Shown one piece after another: positions 8,902 to 16,925 of a DNA stretch of 64,000 nt. Location: contig CAWHVB010000007.1 of assembly GCA_963832715.1 (NCBI GenBank), positions 62,001-126,000 on the forward strand, read 5' to 3'. Both the position numbers and the translations under genes were made by a program. Position 1 is the first letter of the stretch; each line of letters opens with the position of its first letter. The notes below the pieces were generated by a model. It was not told where the DNA came from, did not search any database, and saw only the letters and a program-made list of their open reading frames with translations. Source of the stretch: DATFVA01 sp963832715 (GTDB lineage Bacteria > Bacteroidota > Ignavibacteria > Ignavibacteriales > Ignavibacteriaceae).

Positions 8902-9859
8902 ATGAAAAAAATAGGAATCCTTTTCGGGCAGGAAAACACCTTTCCCCCTGCATTTGTAGAAAGAGTAAACTCAAAGAAGGAGACAGGAATTACAGCCGAA
9001 TATGTAAGGATAGATAAAGTTAAGCAGGGTGAAGACTGCGGTTATGATGTAATAATCGACCGTATTTCACAGGACGTTCCATTCTACCGTGCCTTGCTTA
9101 AAAATGCTGCTCTGTCGGGCACTGCAGTCATAAATAATCCCTTCTGGTGGACGGCTGATGATAAATTCTTCAACAACGCGCTGATGACCAAGCTGGATGT
9201 GGCTGTGCCTAAAACTGTTCTGCTTCCCTCAAACCAGCATCCGACGGATACAAACGAGAACTCGTTCAGAAACCTCGCTTACCCCCTCGATTGGGAGGGA
9301 ATGTTTGACTATGTCGGTTTTCCGGCTTACTTTAAACCGTTCGCAGGCGGAGGATGGAAGAATGTGTATAAACTGAATAATGCAGATGATTTTTTTAAAA
9401 GCATACAACGAAACAGGACAGCTTGTAATGATGCTGCAGGAGGAAATAATATTCGATACTTACTTCAGATGTTATTGCCTCGATCGTAAGGACGTCCATA
9501 TAATGGAATACGATCCGAGACAGCCTCATCACCTGCGCTATGTTAAAGGAGCATTAAAAACAGAAAAGAAGGTACTTAAACAGGTAGAGAATGCAGTTCT
9601 TTCGATAAATAATGCTCTCGGCTATGACTTTAATACCGTTGAGATCGCTATGAGGGAAGGCGTCCCCTACGCAATAGATTTCTGCAACCCCGCTCCTGAT
9701 GCGGATATTCATTCGGTCGGGGAAGATAATTTCGAATGGATAGTTGAAGCTTCTGCTCAGATGGCTATAAAAAAGGCAAAGGAACATAAACCCGGGAAGA
9801 ACAATTTAACCTGGGGAAATTTCATTACATCATTTGTAAATGGTAATAATTTAAAATAA
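8902..9859 (+). pseudogene. RimK-like ATP-grasp ligase, interrupted by a frameshift in a T7A4 run
   Basis: ATP-grasp ligases activate a carboxylate as acyl phosphate and join it to an amine. Frame one (8902-9489) begins MKKIGILFGQENTFPPAF and contains the pre-ATP-grasp domain with NNPFWW and the ATP-lysine region YFKPFAGGGWKNVY. The second frame carries the rest: GQLVMMLQEEIIF, YFRCYCLDRKDVHIMEYDP and the metal-binding end VEIAMREGVPYAIDFCNPAPD. Homology crosses frames at 9390-9400, where seven T are followed by four A. Removing one A gives DDFFK-AYNETGQ in one frame, so a +1 shift is needed. The joined protein is about 318 residues. The homopolymer makes a sequencing indel likely. The next gene, the GCS2-type ligase, starts 23 nt downstream. 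Confidence 0.82.
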
Positions 9860-9882
9860 TATCAGGCAGCAGAGAAACGGCT

Positions 9883-10998
9883 ATGGCTGAACCAGGATTA
9901 TTCACGTTAGGAATTGAAGAAGAATTCCAGATAATCGACCCCGAATCACGGGAGCTGCGTTCACATATTCAGCAGATACTCGAAGACGGTAAGATGATCC
10001 TTGCTGAAAATGTTAAACCCGAAATGCATCAGTCGGTCGTAGAAGTGGGAACGAACGTCTGCCTGGACATCCATGAAGCAAGAGAGCAGGTCACTAAATT
10101 AAGAAGCAGCCTTGCTAAGCTTGCCATGAACAAAGGACTGAGAATAGCAGCGGCCGGCACGCATCCTTTTTCCCACTGGAAGGACCAGAAAATTACAGAC
10201 CACCCGCGTTATAAGACAATCGTAACTGATATGCAGCAGATAGCCAGGGCCAACCTTATCTTCGGACTGCACGTTCATGTCGGAGTTGATGACCGGGAAA
10301 CTGCACTACATATAATGAATGCAGCCAGGTATTTTCTGCCTCATATCTTTGCTTTATCTACAAATTCACCTTTCTGGCTCGGAAGAAATACGGGGTTTAA
10401 ATCTTACAGAAGCAAAGTATTCGACCGTTTCCCGCGAACAGGAATCCCTGATTATTTTAACAGTCTTTCCGAGTACGATAATTTTATAAAGCTTCTTATA
10501 AAGACAAAGTGCATCGACGATGCAAAAAAGATATGGTGGGATATCAGGGCGCATCCCATATTCGAAACACTTGAATTCCGTGTCTGTGATATCCCGATGC
10601 GTGTTGATGAAACTATAGCGCTAGCTGCTTTGATGCAGGCGGTAGTAGCGAAACTGCATAAGCTGGTAAAACAGAATCTCGGGTTCAGACTTTACAGGAG
10701 GGCGCTCATCTCCGAAAATAAATGGCGTGCAGCCAGGTACGGAATACAGGGAAAGATGATCGACTTCGGTAAGCAGACTGAAGTTGATACAACAAAACTG
10801 ATTGATGAACTCCTCGAATTCGTGGATGATGTAGTGGATGGACTGGGCTCCCGGAAAGAAATAAACTATATAAAAACAATCTGTGAGAATGGGACAGGAG
10901 CTGACAGGCAGCTCGAAGTCTGGGATCAGTCATATGATCCCAAAAATGTTGTCGACTTCATAATAGATGAAACGCACCATGGTCTTGACCTTGATTAA
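9883..10998 (+). CDS. GCS2-family carboxylate-amine ligase (YbdK type)
   Basis: 371 residues, almost the same length as E. coli YbdK. Members of this family (COG2170) use ATP to link a carboxylate, often glutamate, to an amine. The start TLGIEEEFQIIDPESREL carries the conserved acidic metal-binding cluster, followed by QSVVEVGTNVC, the HPFSHWKDQ loop, and LHVHVGV. The C-terminal half has FETLEFRVCDIPMRVDE, also typical. Unlike true gamma-glutamylcysteine synthetases, this subgroup is often in clusters with other ligases, as here: ATP-grasp genes sit on both sides and a glutamine amidotransferase follows 30 nt downstream. The real acceptor is unknown. The ORF appears complete and cytoplasmic. 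Confidence 0.93.
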   Translation: MAEPGLFTLGIEEEFQIIDPESRELRSHIQQILEDGKMILAENVKPEMHQSVVEVGTNVCLDIHEAREQVTKLRSSLAKLAMNKGLRIAAAGTHPFSHWKDQKITDHPRYKTIVTDMQQIARANLIFGLHVHVGVDDRETALHIMNAARYFLPHIFALSTNSPFWLGRNTGFKSYRSKVFDRFPRTGIPDYFNSLSEYDNFIKLLIKTKCIDDAKKIWWDIRAHPIFETLEFRVCDIPMRVDETIALAALMQAVVAKLHKLVKQNLGFRLYRRALISENKWRAARYGIQGKMIDFGKQTEVDTTKLIDELLEFVDDVVDGLGSRKEINYIKTICENGTGADRQLEVWDQSYDPKNVVDFIIDETHHGLDLD

Positions 10999-11028
10999 TT
11001 AATTACGGAATAAAAAGCAGGAGATTTT

Positions 11029-11862
11029 TTGGCAACCGTTATAAAAGCTGCAGTAATCGATCTTTATAACAATGAAAAAAATGAGGGGATACGCTGTATT
11101 AAGGACATTCTTTCGGGAATGAATAATAATGGTTCATCAAAAACAGAATTCGATGTATTTGATACCCGTTACAAGAATGAAATCCCCGGGATGGATTACG
11201 ATATATTCATTTCTTCAGGCGGTCCCGGCAGTCCCTTCGAAGGAGAAGGATCTGAATGGGAAAAAATATATTTCGGCTTGATAGATAAGATATGGAATTA
11301 CAACCAGCAGAATCACGGCAAGAAAAAATATGTCTTCTTTATCTGTCATTCATTTCAGATGATGAGCAGGTTTTTTAAGCTCGGCAGAGTTTCGAAGAGA
11401 GAGAAAACTTCATTCGGACTTCTCCCCTTTTCCAAAACCGGGGAAGGTATGAAAGATCCCCTTCTTAATCCATTGCCGGATCCTTTTTATGCTGCCGACA
11501 TCAGGCAGTACCAGGTAACAGAACCGGACAGTAAAATATTTTCGGAGTTAGGAGCAGCGATACTTTCATACGAGATCCCGGTAATTGATTCAAATAAAGA
11601 AAAGGCAATGACCGCTGTACGTTTATCTAATGAAATGATAGGCACCCAGTTTCACCCTGAAGCCGATCCGGAAAGTATGTTATATCATTTCAGGCAGGAT
11701 GAACGGAAACAGCAGGTAATGGATTTATTCGGTCCGCGTAAGTATGAAGAAATGCTCGGCTGGCTGAATGATAAGGATAAATTAAAACTCACAAGGAGCA
11801 CTATCCTTCCCGGGTTTCTGAACCGGGCAGTTAAAGAATTAAATACAGCCAACACGGAATAG
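11029..11862 (+). CDS. class I glutamine amidotransferase-like protein
   Basis: A 277-residue stand-alone class I amidotransferase domain. These release ammonia from glutamine for a partner synthetase, or act as gamma-glutamyl hydrolases. The oxyanion strand SSGGPGSP is at 62-69, the Cys nucleophile is C106 in FFICHSFQ, and H209/E211 lie in GTQFHPEAD, so the triad is complete although the usual GxCxGHQ has become FICHSFQ. The start is TTG at 11029, supported by AGGA at 11019-11022. It lies 8 nt before the next ligase gene and 30 nt after the GCS2 ligase. In this setting it could supply ammonia or cleave a gamma-glutamyl intermediate; which one is not evident. Confidence 0.88.
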   Translation: MATVIKAAVIDLYNNEKNEGIRCIKDILSGMNNNGSSKTEFDVFDTRYKNEIPGMDYDIFISSGGPGSPFEGEGSEWEKIYFGLIDKIWNYNQQNHGKKKYVFFICHSFQMMSRFFKLGRVSKREKTSFGLLPFSKTGEGMKDPLLNPLPDPFYAADIRQYQVTEPDSKIFSELGAAILSYEIPVIDSNKEKAMTAVRLSNEMIGTQFHPEADPESMLYHFRQDERKQQVMDLFGPRKYEEMLGWLNDKDKLKLTRSTILPGFLNRAVKELNTANTE

Positions 11863-11870
11863 TCCAGCCT

Positions 11871-13052
11871 ATGATACACCAGCTAAGAAAAGATTTCAAC
11901 CGGACTTTCTCACAGAAACAGTACGATAAATTTATCCGGGATATTAATACCGGTCTTAAATACCCGGCGGATTTCAGGATATCGGAAACACCCGTTTTTC
12001 TCACAAGGGATTTTTCGAATGAATTGATAAAGGCATCGGATGGTATAGTACAGCAGATTAAGACCGATGATTTCAAAGAACGTGCTGCCGGTGCTGTACC
12101 AGAGGGATTATCTGTTCCGGGAGAAGACGATCATCCGCTATTCCTCTCTATTGATTTTGCCGTATGTACTAACGGGAACGGTAAACCGGTACCTCAACTG
12201 ATAGAACTGCAGGGATTCCCTACGGTTTATGCCTACCAGGCTTACTATGAACGGCTGCTAAGACACCATTTCCCCATCCCTCCGGATTTCACACCATATT
12301 TTGACGGACTTTCTGAAGAGAGCTACTTAAAAATGCTGAAGGATGCTGTTGTAGGTGAAGCCGATCCTGAGAATGTCATTCTGATGGAGATCGAGCCTGA
12401 AAACCAGAAGACAAGAATAGACTTTGCCGCGACGGAAAAATTCCTTGGTGTAAAAACCGTAGGGATTACCAGGCTCGCAAAAGAAGGCAAGCACCTTTAT
12501 TACAAGGATGGAAATAAACTCATACCGGTCACCAAAATATACAATCGTGTCATTTTCGATGAACTTATAAGAAAAAATATAAAACTAAACTTCGATCTGA
12601 CCGAAGATCTGCACGTCAGCTGGGCAGGTCATCCCAACTGGTTCTTTAAAGTGAGTAAGTATTCACTCCCGCTCCTGAAAAGTCGATACGTTCCCGAATG
12701 TTATTACCTCGACGAACTGGAAGAATACCCGGAAAACCTGCAGAATTATGTGTTAAAACCGCTATTCTCTTTTGCAGGACTCGGAGTTGAAATAAATGTT
12801 AACCGGGAACTGCTCGACAGCATAAAGGACAGGAAAAACTATATCCTTCAAAAGAAAATTGAATATGCCCCTGTTATTGAAACTCCGGGGGGCGAGTTTT
12901 CCAAAATTGAGATAAGAATGATGTTTATATGGCAGGATAAGCCTATACTCGTAAACAACCTTGTAAGGATGAGTAAAGGAGCTATGATGGGCGTCGATTT
13001 CAATAAAAATAAAACATGGGTCGGTTCAAGCTGCGCGTATCATCCAGTGTAA
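11871..13052 (+). CDS. ATP-grasp-like ligase (second of the cluster)
   Basis: 393 residues, no signal peptide. The C-terminal third reads as an ATP-grasp fold: NYVLKPLFSFAGLGVEINV (a lysine and glycine-rich loop), then ILQKKIEYAPVIETPGGEFSKIEIRMMFIW with the metal-binding acidic residues. The N-terminal part has LSIDFAVCTNGNGKPVPQLIELQGFPTVYAYQAYY, a motif I associate with an uncharacterised family distantly like glutathionylspermidine synthetases. It differs from the first ATP-grasp enzyme of this cluster, so the pathway has two distinct ATP-grasp ligases as well as the GCS2 ligase. Substrates are unknown. The start ATG is 8 nt after the amidotransferase stop, implying co-translation. Confidence 0.72.
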   Translation: MIHQLRKDFNRTFSQKQYDKFIRDINTGLKYPADFRISETPVFLTRDFSNELIKASDGIVQQIKTDDFKERAAGAVPEGLSVPGEDDHPLFLSIDFAVCTNGNGKPVPQLIELQGFPTVYAYQAYYERLLRHHFPIPPDFTPYFDGLSEESYLKMLKDAVVGEADPENVILMEIEPENQKTRIDFAATEKFLGVKTVGITRLAKEGKHLYYKDGNKLIPVTKIYNRVIFDELIRKNIKLNFDLTEDLHVSWAGHPNWFFKVSKYSLPLLKSRYVPECYYLDELEEYPENLQNYVLKPLFSFAGLGVEINVNRELLDSIKDRKNYILQKKIEYAPVIETPGGEFSKIEIRMMFIWQDKPILVNNLVRMSKGAMMGVDFNKNKTWVGSSCAYHPV

Positions 13053-13127
13053 ATCCCATCCTTATTACCCTTAAACTGTGAACCAGATCAGTCATATTTT
13101 TATTCGTAAGGGATATTTTATATCTTA

Positions 13128-16100
13128 ATGCAATTAAACGAGACAAATTCCCACTTAACTAAACTGGACAATTCTGTGAAGGATAACAGAAAAGATATAA
13201 CTTTTGAATTTCATACATCTGCAGCAGCACGAAACAAATATCATCTGGATGATCATTTATTTACTTTAACAGGCGACCTTATTGTTGCCGATTTTACATC
13301 AGCAAGGAAACTGGCTGATAAGATCAATAAGGTTAAGGAAAATGAAGCCGGACAGCACCAGATGACCACACCGGGTCAGATAAATGCACTGGGCCTTATA
13401 CATGAAATACTGCATTTTCTGATCGGATATTATGAAGAGAAAATTAATCCCGGAGCTTTTAACCGAAGTCTGAAATATCTTAATGAAAATCTCTCAAATG
13501 AAGAAACGGATAAAGTACTCCTCAGCTTTATAAATGATTTCCCGCCGCTTGAGGTGCATAAAGGGAATACAAAACCGGAGGATTATTTAATCGGCACAAG
13601 CGGTAATAAAACAAACCGGGAGCTGCTTATTGAAGAGATTATTCTTCTGAACCTTCAGAACAACAATCCCGCCGTATCAAATCTTTCAGATCTTTATACT
13701 GATAAACCTCTCGCTGAAAAATCGAAATATCTCAGTTTCCTGGATGAGACCGAGAAATTCTTTATTACTGAAAAGTCTTTCGGTAAGGAGAACCTGCCTC
13801 TTCTCCAGTTTCTAAGAAAACCAATTATCACAAGCCCGTACAATCTTGAAGGACAGCTCGATTTCATTTTTAAAGAATGGGGCGTGTTCATATATGATAA
13901 ATTCGGCAGGAGGATTCTGGGCGGGAAGGACCTTATTCATGAAGACTATAAACTCTTTGTAAAACATGGCGGCGGTGAAAAAGGAACCCCGCCGGTACCG
14001 TCATATGAATTTGACGAGGAGTATTTCAGAAAACTACGCGCCCGGCTGGAAGCAGGAGAAAATCTTACATCCGATGAGATGAAATATTACCAGTCTGAGT
14101 ACGAGCGGTTTACTACGGATATTGAATGGATGCCCCGTGTTGTAATGCTGGCAAAGAATACGCACGTATGGCTTGATCAGCTGTCTAAAAAATACGGACG
14201 AAGCATCACTCGTCTCGATCAGATCCCTGATGAAGAACTTGACCGGCTTGCCCGCTGGAACTTTACCGCTCTATGGCTTATCGGGATATGGGAACGAAGT
14301 TCAGCATCGAGAAAGATAAAACATCTTACCGGCAACCCCGAGGCTGTATCATCCGCATACTCCTTATATGATTATATAATCGCAAGGGATATTGGCGGTG
14401 AGGAAGCCTTCTACAATCTGAAAGAAAGAGCGTCTAAAAGAGGGATTCGAATGGCCAGTGATATGGTCCCTAATCATACCGGCATATATTCAAAATGGGT
14501 AGTTGAAAAACCATATTACTTCATTCAGAGAGATGAACCTCCATACCCTTCCTACGCTTTTTATGGTCCCGACCTTTCTGATGACGACAGGGTTGCTGTC
14601 AGGATAGAGGACAAATATTATTCACGGTCAGATGCAGCTGTGGTCTTTCAGAGAGTGGATAAATATACAGGCGATACAAGGTATATATACCATGGCAATG
14701 ACGGTACCAATATGCCGTGGAACGATACTGCACAGCTTAATCTTTTGATACCGGAAGTAAGAGAATCACTCTACCAGACGATTAAACATGTTGCCGGAAT
14801 GTTCCCGATTATAAGATTTGATGCGGCAATGACGCTCTCCAAAAAACACTACCAGAGATTATGGTTCCCGATACCGGGTACTGCCGGTGCGGTGCCGTCT
14901 CGCGCAGATTATGCAATGACGCGTGAGCAGTTCGACAGTGAAATGCCCGATGAATTCTGGCGTGAAGTTGTCGACAGAATGAATAATGAAATGCCGGATA
15001 CGCTCCTGCTTGCCGAGGCATTCTGGCTGATGGAAGGATATTTTGTAAGGACGCTGGGAATGCACCGGGTATACAATAGTGCGTTCATGCATATGATGAT
15101 GAAAGAGGAAAATGAAAAGTACCGTCTGCTGGTTAAGAATACGCTCGATTTTAACCCGGAAATATTGAAGCGGTACGTTAATTTTATGAGCAACCCCGAT
15201 GAGGAGACCGCTGTAAACCAGTTCGGTAAGGGGGATAAATATTTCGGTGTGTGCGTAACCCTGATAACAATGCCCGGACTTCCTATGTTCGGACATGGAC
15301 AGATTGAGGGATTTGCTGAAAAATATGGTATGGAATATAAACGCGCATATTATGATGAATACATCGATGAAAACCTCGTCCGTACACATGAGGATCAGAT
15401 TTTTCCCTTAATGAAGAAAAGATACCTTTTCAGCCAGGTAGAAAACTTCGAATTTTTCGATTTTGTTGAGGATTCCGGAAATGTCAATGAATCCGTGTTT
15501 GCCTACACTAATTACAATGGGTTTGAGAGAGCCTTAGTACTTTATAATAATTCATACCAGGAATGCCATGGTACTATAAAATATTCGGTTGAAAAGACCT
15601 GGAATAATAGTAAAAGGAGCAAATCACTTGCAGAAGCATTGAATATAAAATCAGATTATAATGTTTATTACATATTCAGGGACTATCATACCAAGCTTGA
15701 ATATTTAGTACCGGGAAGGGATATCTTCAACTTTGGAAGGTATTTTTATCTGAATGGATACGAGTATTCGGTTATGCTTGACTTCCGGGAGGTTTTCGAT
15801 ACAGACGGCACTTATGAGAGTCTCAATGAATATCTGCATGGAGATGGGGTATATTCGATTGAAGATGCTAAACTTGAACTTACACTAGCACCGCTGCATA
15901 AAGCTTTTTCCTCTCTATTTGAACCTCATATATTTAATGAGGCCAAATCCTATGCATTCAATAAACAGGAGGATGCCCTTTCAGAACAATTTCACTCGAG
16001 GCTGTACTTAACGATCGATGAACTCAACAAATTGAATGATATACCTCTTGATAAAAACGATGTAGAGAACCAGATTGAATCGGAGTTTACCTCGGCAAAT

Positions 16101-16925
16101 ATTTTTAATGATATGCTGAAGAAAAAAAGCAGCTTGAAAAGAAAAACTACCTGGCTGGAAAATGCACAGCTGAACCTGGTACATATTAACGGAAACGGCA
16201 GTTCAGAGAAAAATAAAAATATTATTACACTTTCTATTATAATGAAAGATCTTCAGAGCCGAACAATCCAATCCGCCGACGGAAATAATTTCTTCAACAG
16301 ATTCCTGCTTGACAGGATTATTCCATCAAGATTAAGGCAGCTTTCACCAGACAATGTGAGTGATTATAATGAGTACAGCCTCGTAAAGCTGCTGTCAGAG
16401 AGTGATTCGAAAAACAGATGGACAACAGAATTGAACTTCAGCAGACCACCCGCGAGAGCTACCGGATCAAAACATAATTCGATATCGGCTGAATCTGCGG
16501 ATTTTATGTGCAGACTTCTCGACAGTAATGAATTCAAGAATTTTGTAGAGGTGCATGAACATCAGGGTACAAAGTACTTCAATAAAGAAAAATTTGAAAC
16601 TGCTCTCGATTTTATTTATACCCTTTATAATCTGCATTCTGAATTGAGATATAATTCAGGAAAAAGAAATACAACGAAGACCGGAAAAAACGGGTCAACA
16701 GGGCCGGCATTCGAGAAATATATTCTGGATGAGTTAAAGGGATCTGATCAGTTCTTCGGATATATAAAAACCCTGGCCGGCGAAAAGGGGTATAAATATG
16801 AAGAACTTAAAAAAGTGTTCATTCCTTCACAAGCAAAGAAGCCGGGGGCAAGTGCAAAGCAGAAGCCCGCGGTAAAGAATTCAAATAAAAAATCAATAAC
16901 AAAAAAAAGAGGAAAAGGTGACTAG
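13128..16925 (+). CDS. large alpha-amylase (GH13) family protein
   Basis: A 1265-residue cytoplasmic protein with a GH13 barrel in the middle. Region I is DMVPNH at 445-450, region II is RFD with the likely nucleophile D565, region III is LLAEAF with the likely acid/base E630, and region IV reads NPDE with D691, where the usual NHDE His is replaced by Pro. The first 400 residues and last 500 match no domain I can name. The tail is Lys-rich and of low complexity (KKPGASAKQKPAVKNSNKKS). It acts on alpha-glucosidic bonds, possibly as a transglycosylase on glucan or trehalose. It closes the cluster with TreT and the amidoligases. No export signal is seen. Its stop lies 8 nt inside the next gene. 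Confidence 0.88.
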   Translation: MQLNETNSHLTKLDNSVKDNRKDITFEFHTSAAARNKYHLDDHLFTLTGDLIVADFTSARKLADKINKVKENEAGQHQMTTPGQINALGLIHEILHFLIGYYEEKINPGAFNRSLKYLNENLSNEETDKVLLSFINDFPPLEVHKGNTKPEDYLIGTSGNKTNRELLIEEIILLNLQNNNPAVSNLSDLYTDKPLAEKSKYLSFLDETEKFFITEKSFGKENLPLLQFLRKPIITSPYNLEGQLDFIFKEWGVFIYDKFGRRILGGKDLIHEDYKLFVKHGGGEKGTPPVPSYEFDEEYFRKLRARLEAGENLTSDEMKYYQSEYERFTTDIEWMPRVVMLAKNTHVWLDQLSKKYGRSITRLDQIPDEELDRLARWNFTALWLIGIWERSSASRKIKHLTGNPEAVSSAYSLYDYIIARDIGGEEAFYNLKERASKRGIRMASDMVPNHTGIYSKWVVEKPYYFIQRDEPPYPSYAFYGPDLSDDDRVAVRIEDKYYSRSDAAVVFQRVDKYTGDTRYIYHGNDGTNMPWNDTAQLNLLIPEVRESLYQTIKHVAGMFPIIRFDAAMTLSKKHYQRLWFPIPGTAGAVPSRADYAMTREQFDSEMPDEFWREVVDRMNNEMPDTLLLAEAFWLMEGYFVRTLGMHRVYNSAFMHMMMKEENEKYRLLVKNTLDFNPEILKRYVNFMSNPDEETAVNQFGKGDKYFGVCVTLITMPGLPMFGHGQIEGFAEKYGMEYKRAYYDEYIDENLVRTHEDQIFPLMKKRYLFSQVENFEFFDFVEDSGNVNESVFAYTNYNGFERALVLYNNSYQECHGTIKYSVEKTWNNSKRSKSLAEALNIKSDYNVYYIFRDYHTKLEYLVPGRDIFNFGRYFYLNGYEYSVMLDFREVFDTDGTYESLNEYLHGDGVYSIEDAKLELTLAPLHKAFSSLFEPHIFNEAKSYAFNKQEDALSEQFHSRLYLTIDELNKLNDIPLDKNDVENQIESEFTSANIFNDMLKKKSSLKRKTTWLENAQLNLVHINGNGSSEKNKNIITLSIIMKDLQSRTIQSADGNNFFNRFLLDRIIPSRLRQLSPDNVSDYNEYSLVKLLSESDSKNRWTTELNFSRPPARATGSKHNSISAESADFMCRLLDSNEFKNFVEVHEHQGTKYFNKEKFETALDFIYTLYNLHSELRYNSGKRNTTKTGKNGSTGPAFEKYILDELKGSDQFFGYIKTLAGEKGYKYEELKKVFIPSQAKKPGASAKQKPAVKNSNKKSITKKRGKGD

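Noticed and set aside
9388..9405. Programmed -1 frameshift at the T7A4 run
   Set aside because: The shift required is +1 (or -2), not the -1 produced at such slippery sites; indel error or transcript slippage fits better.
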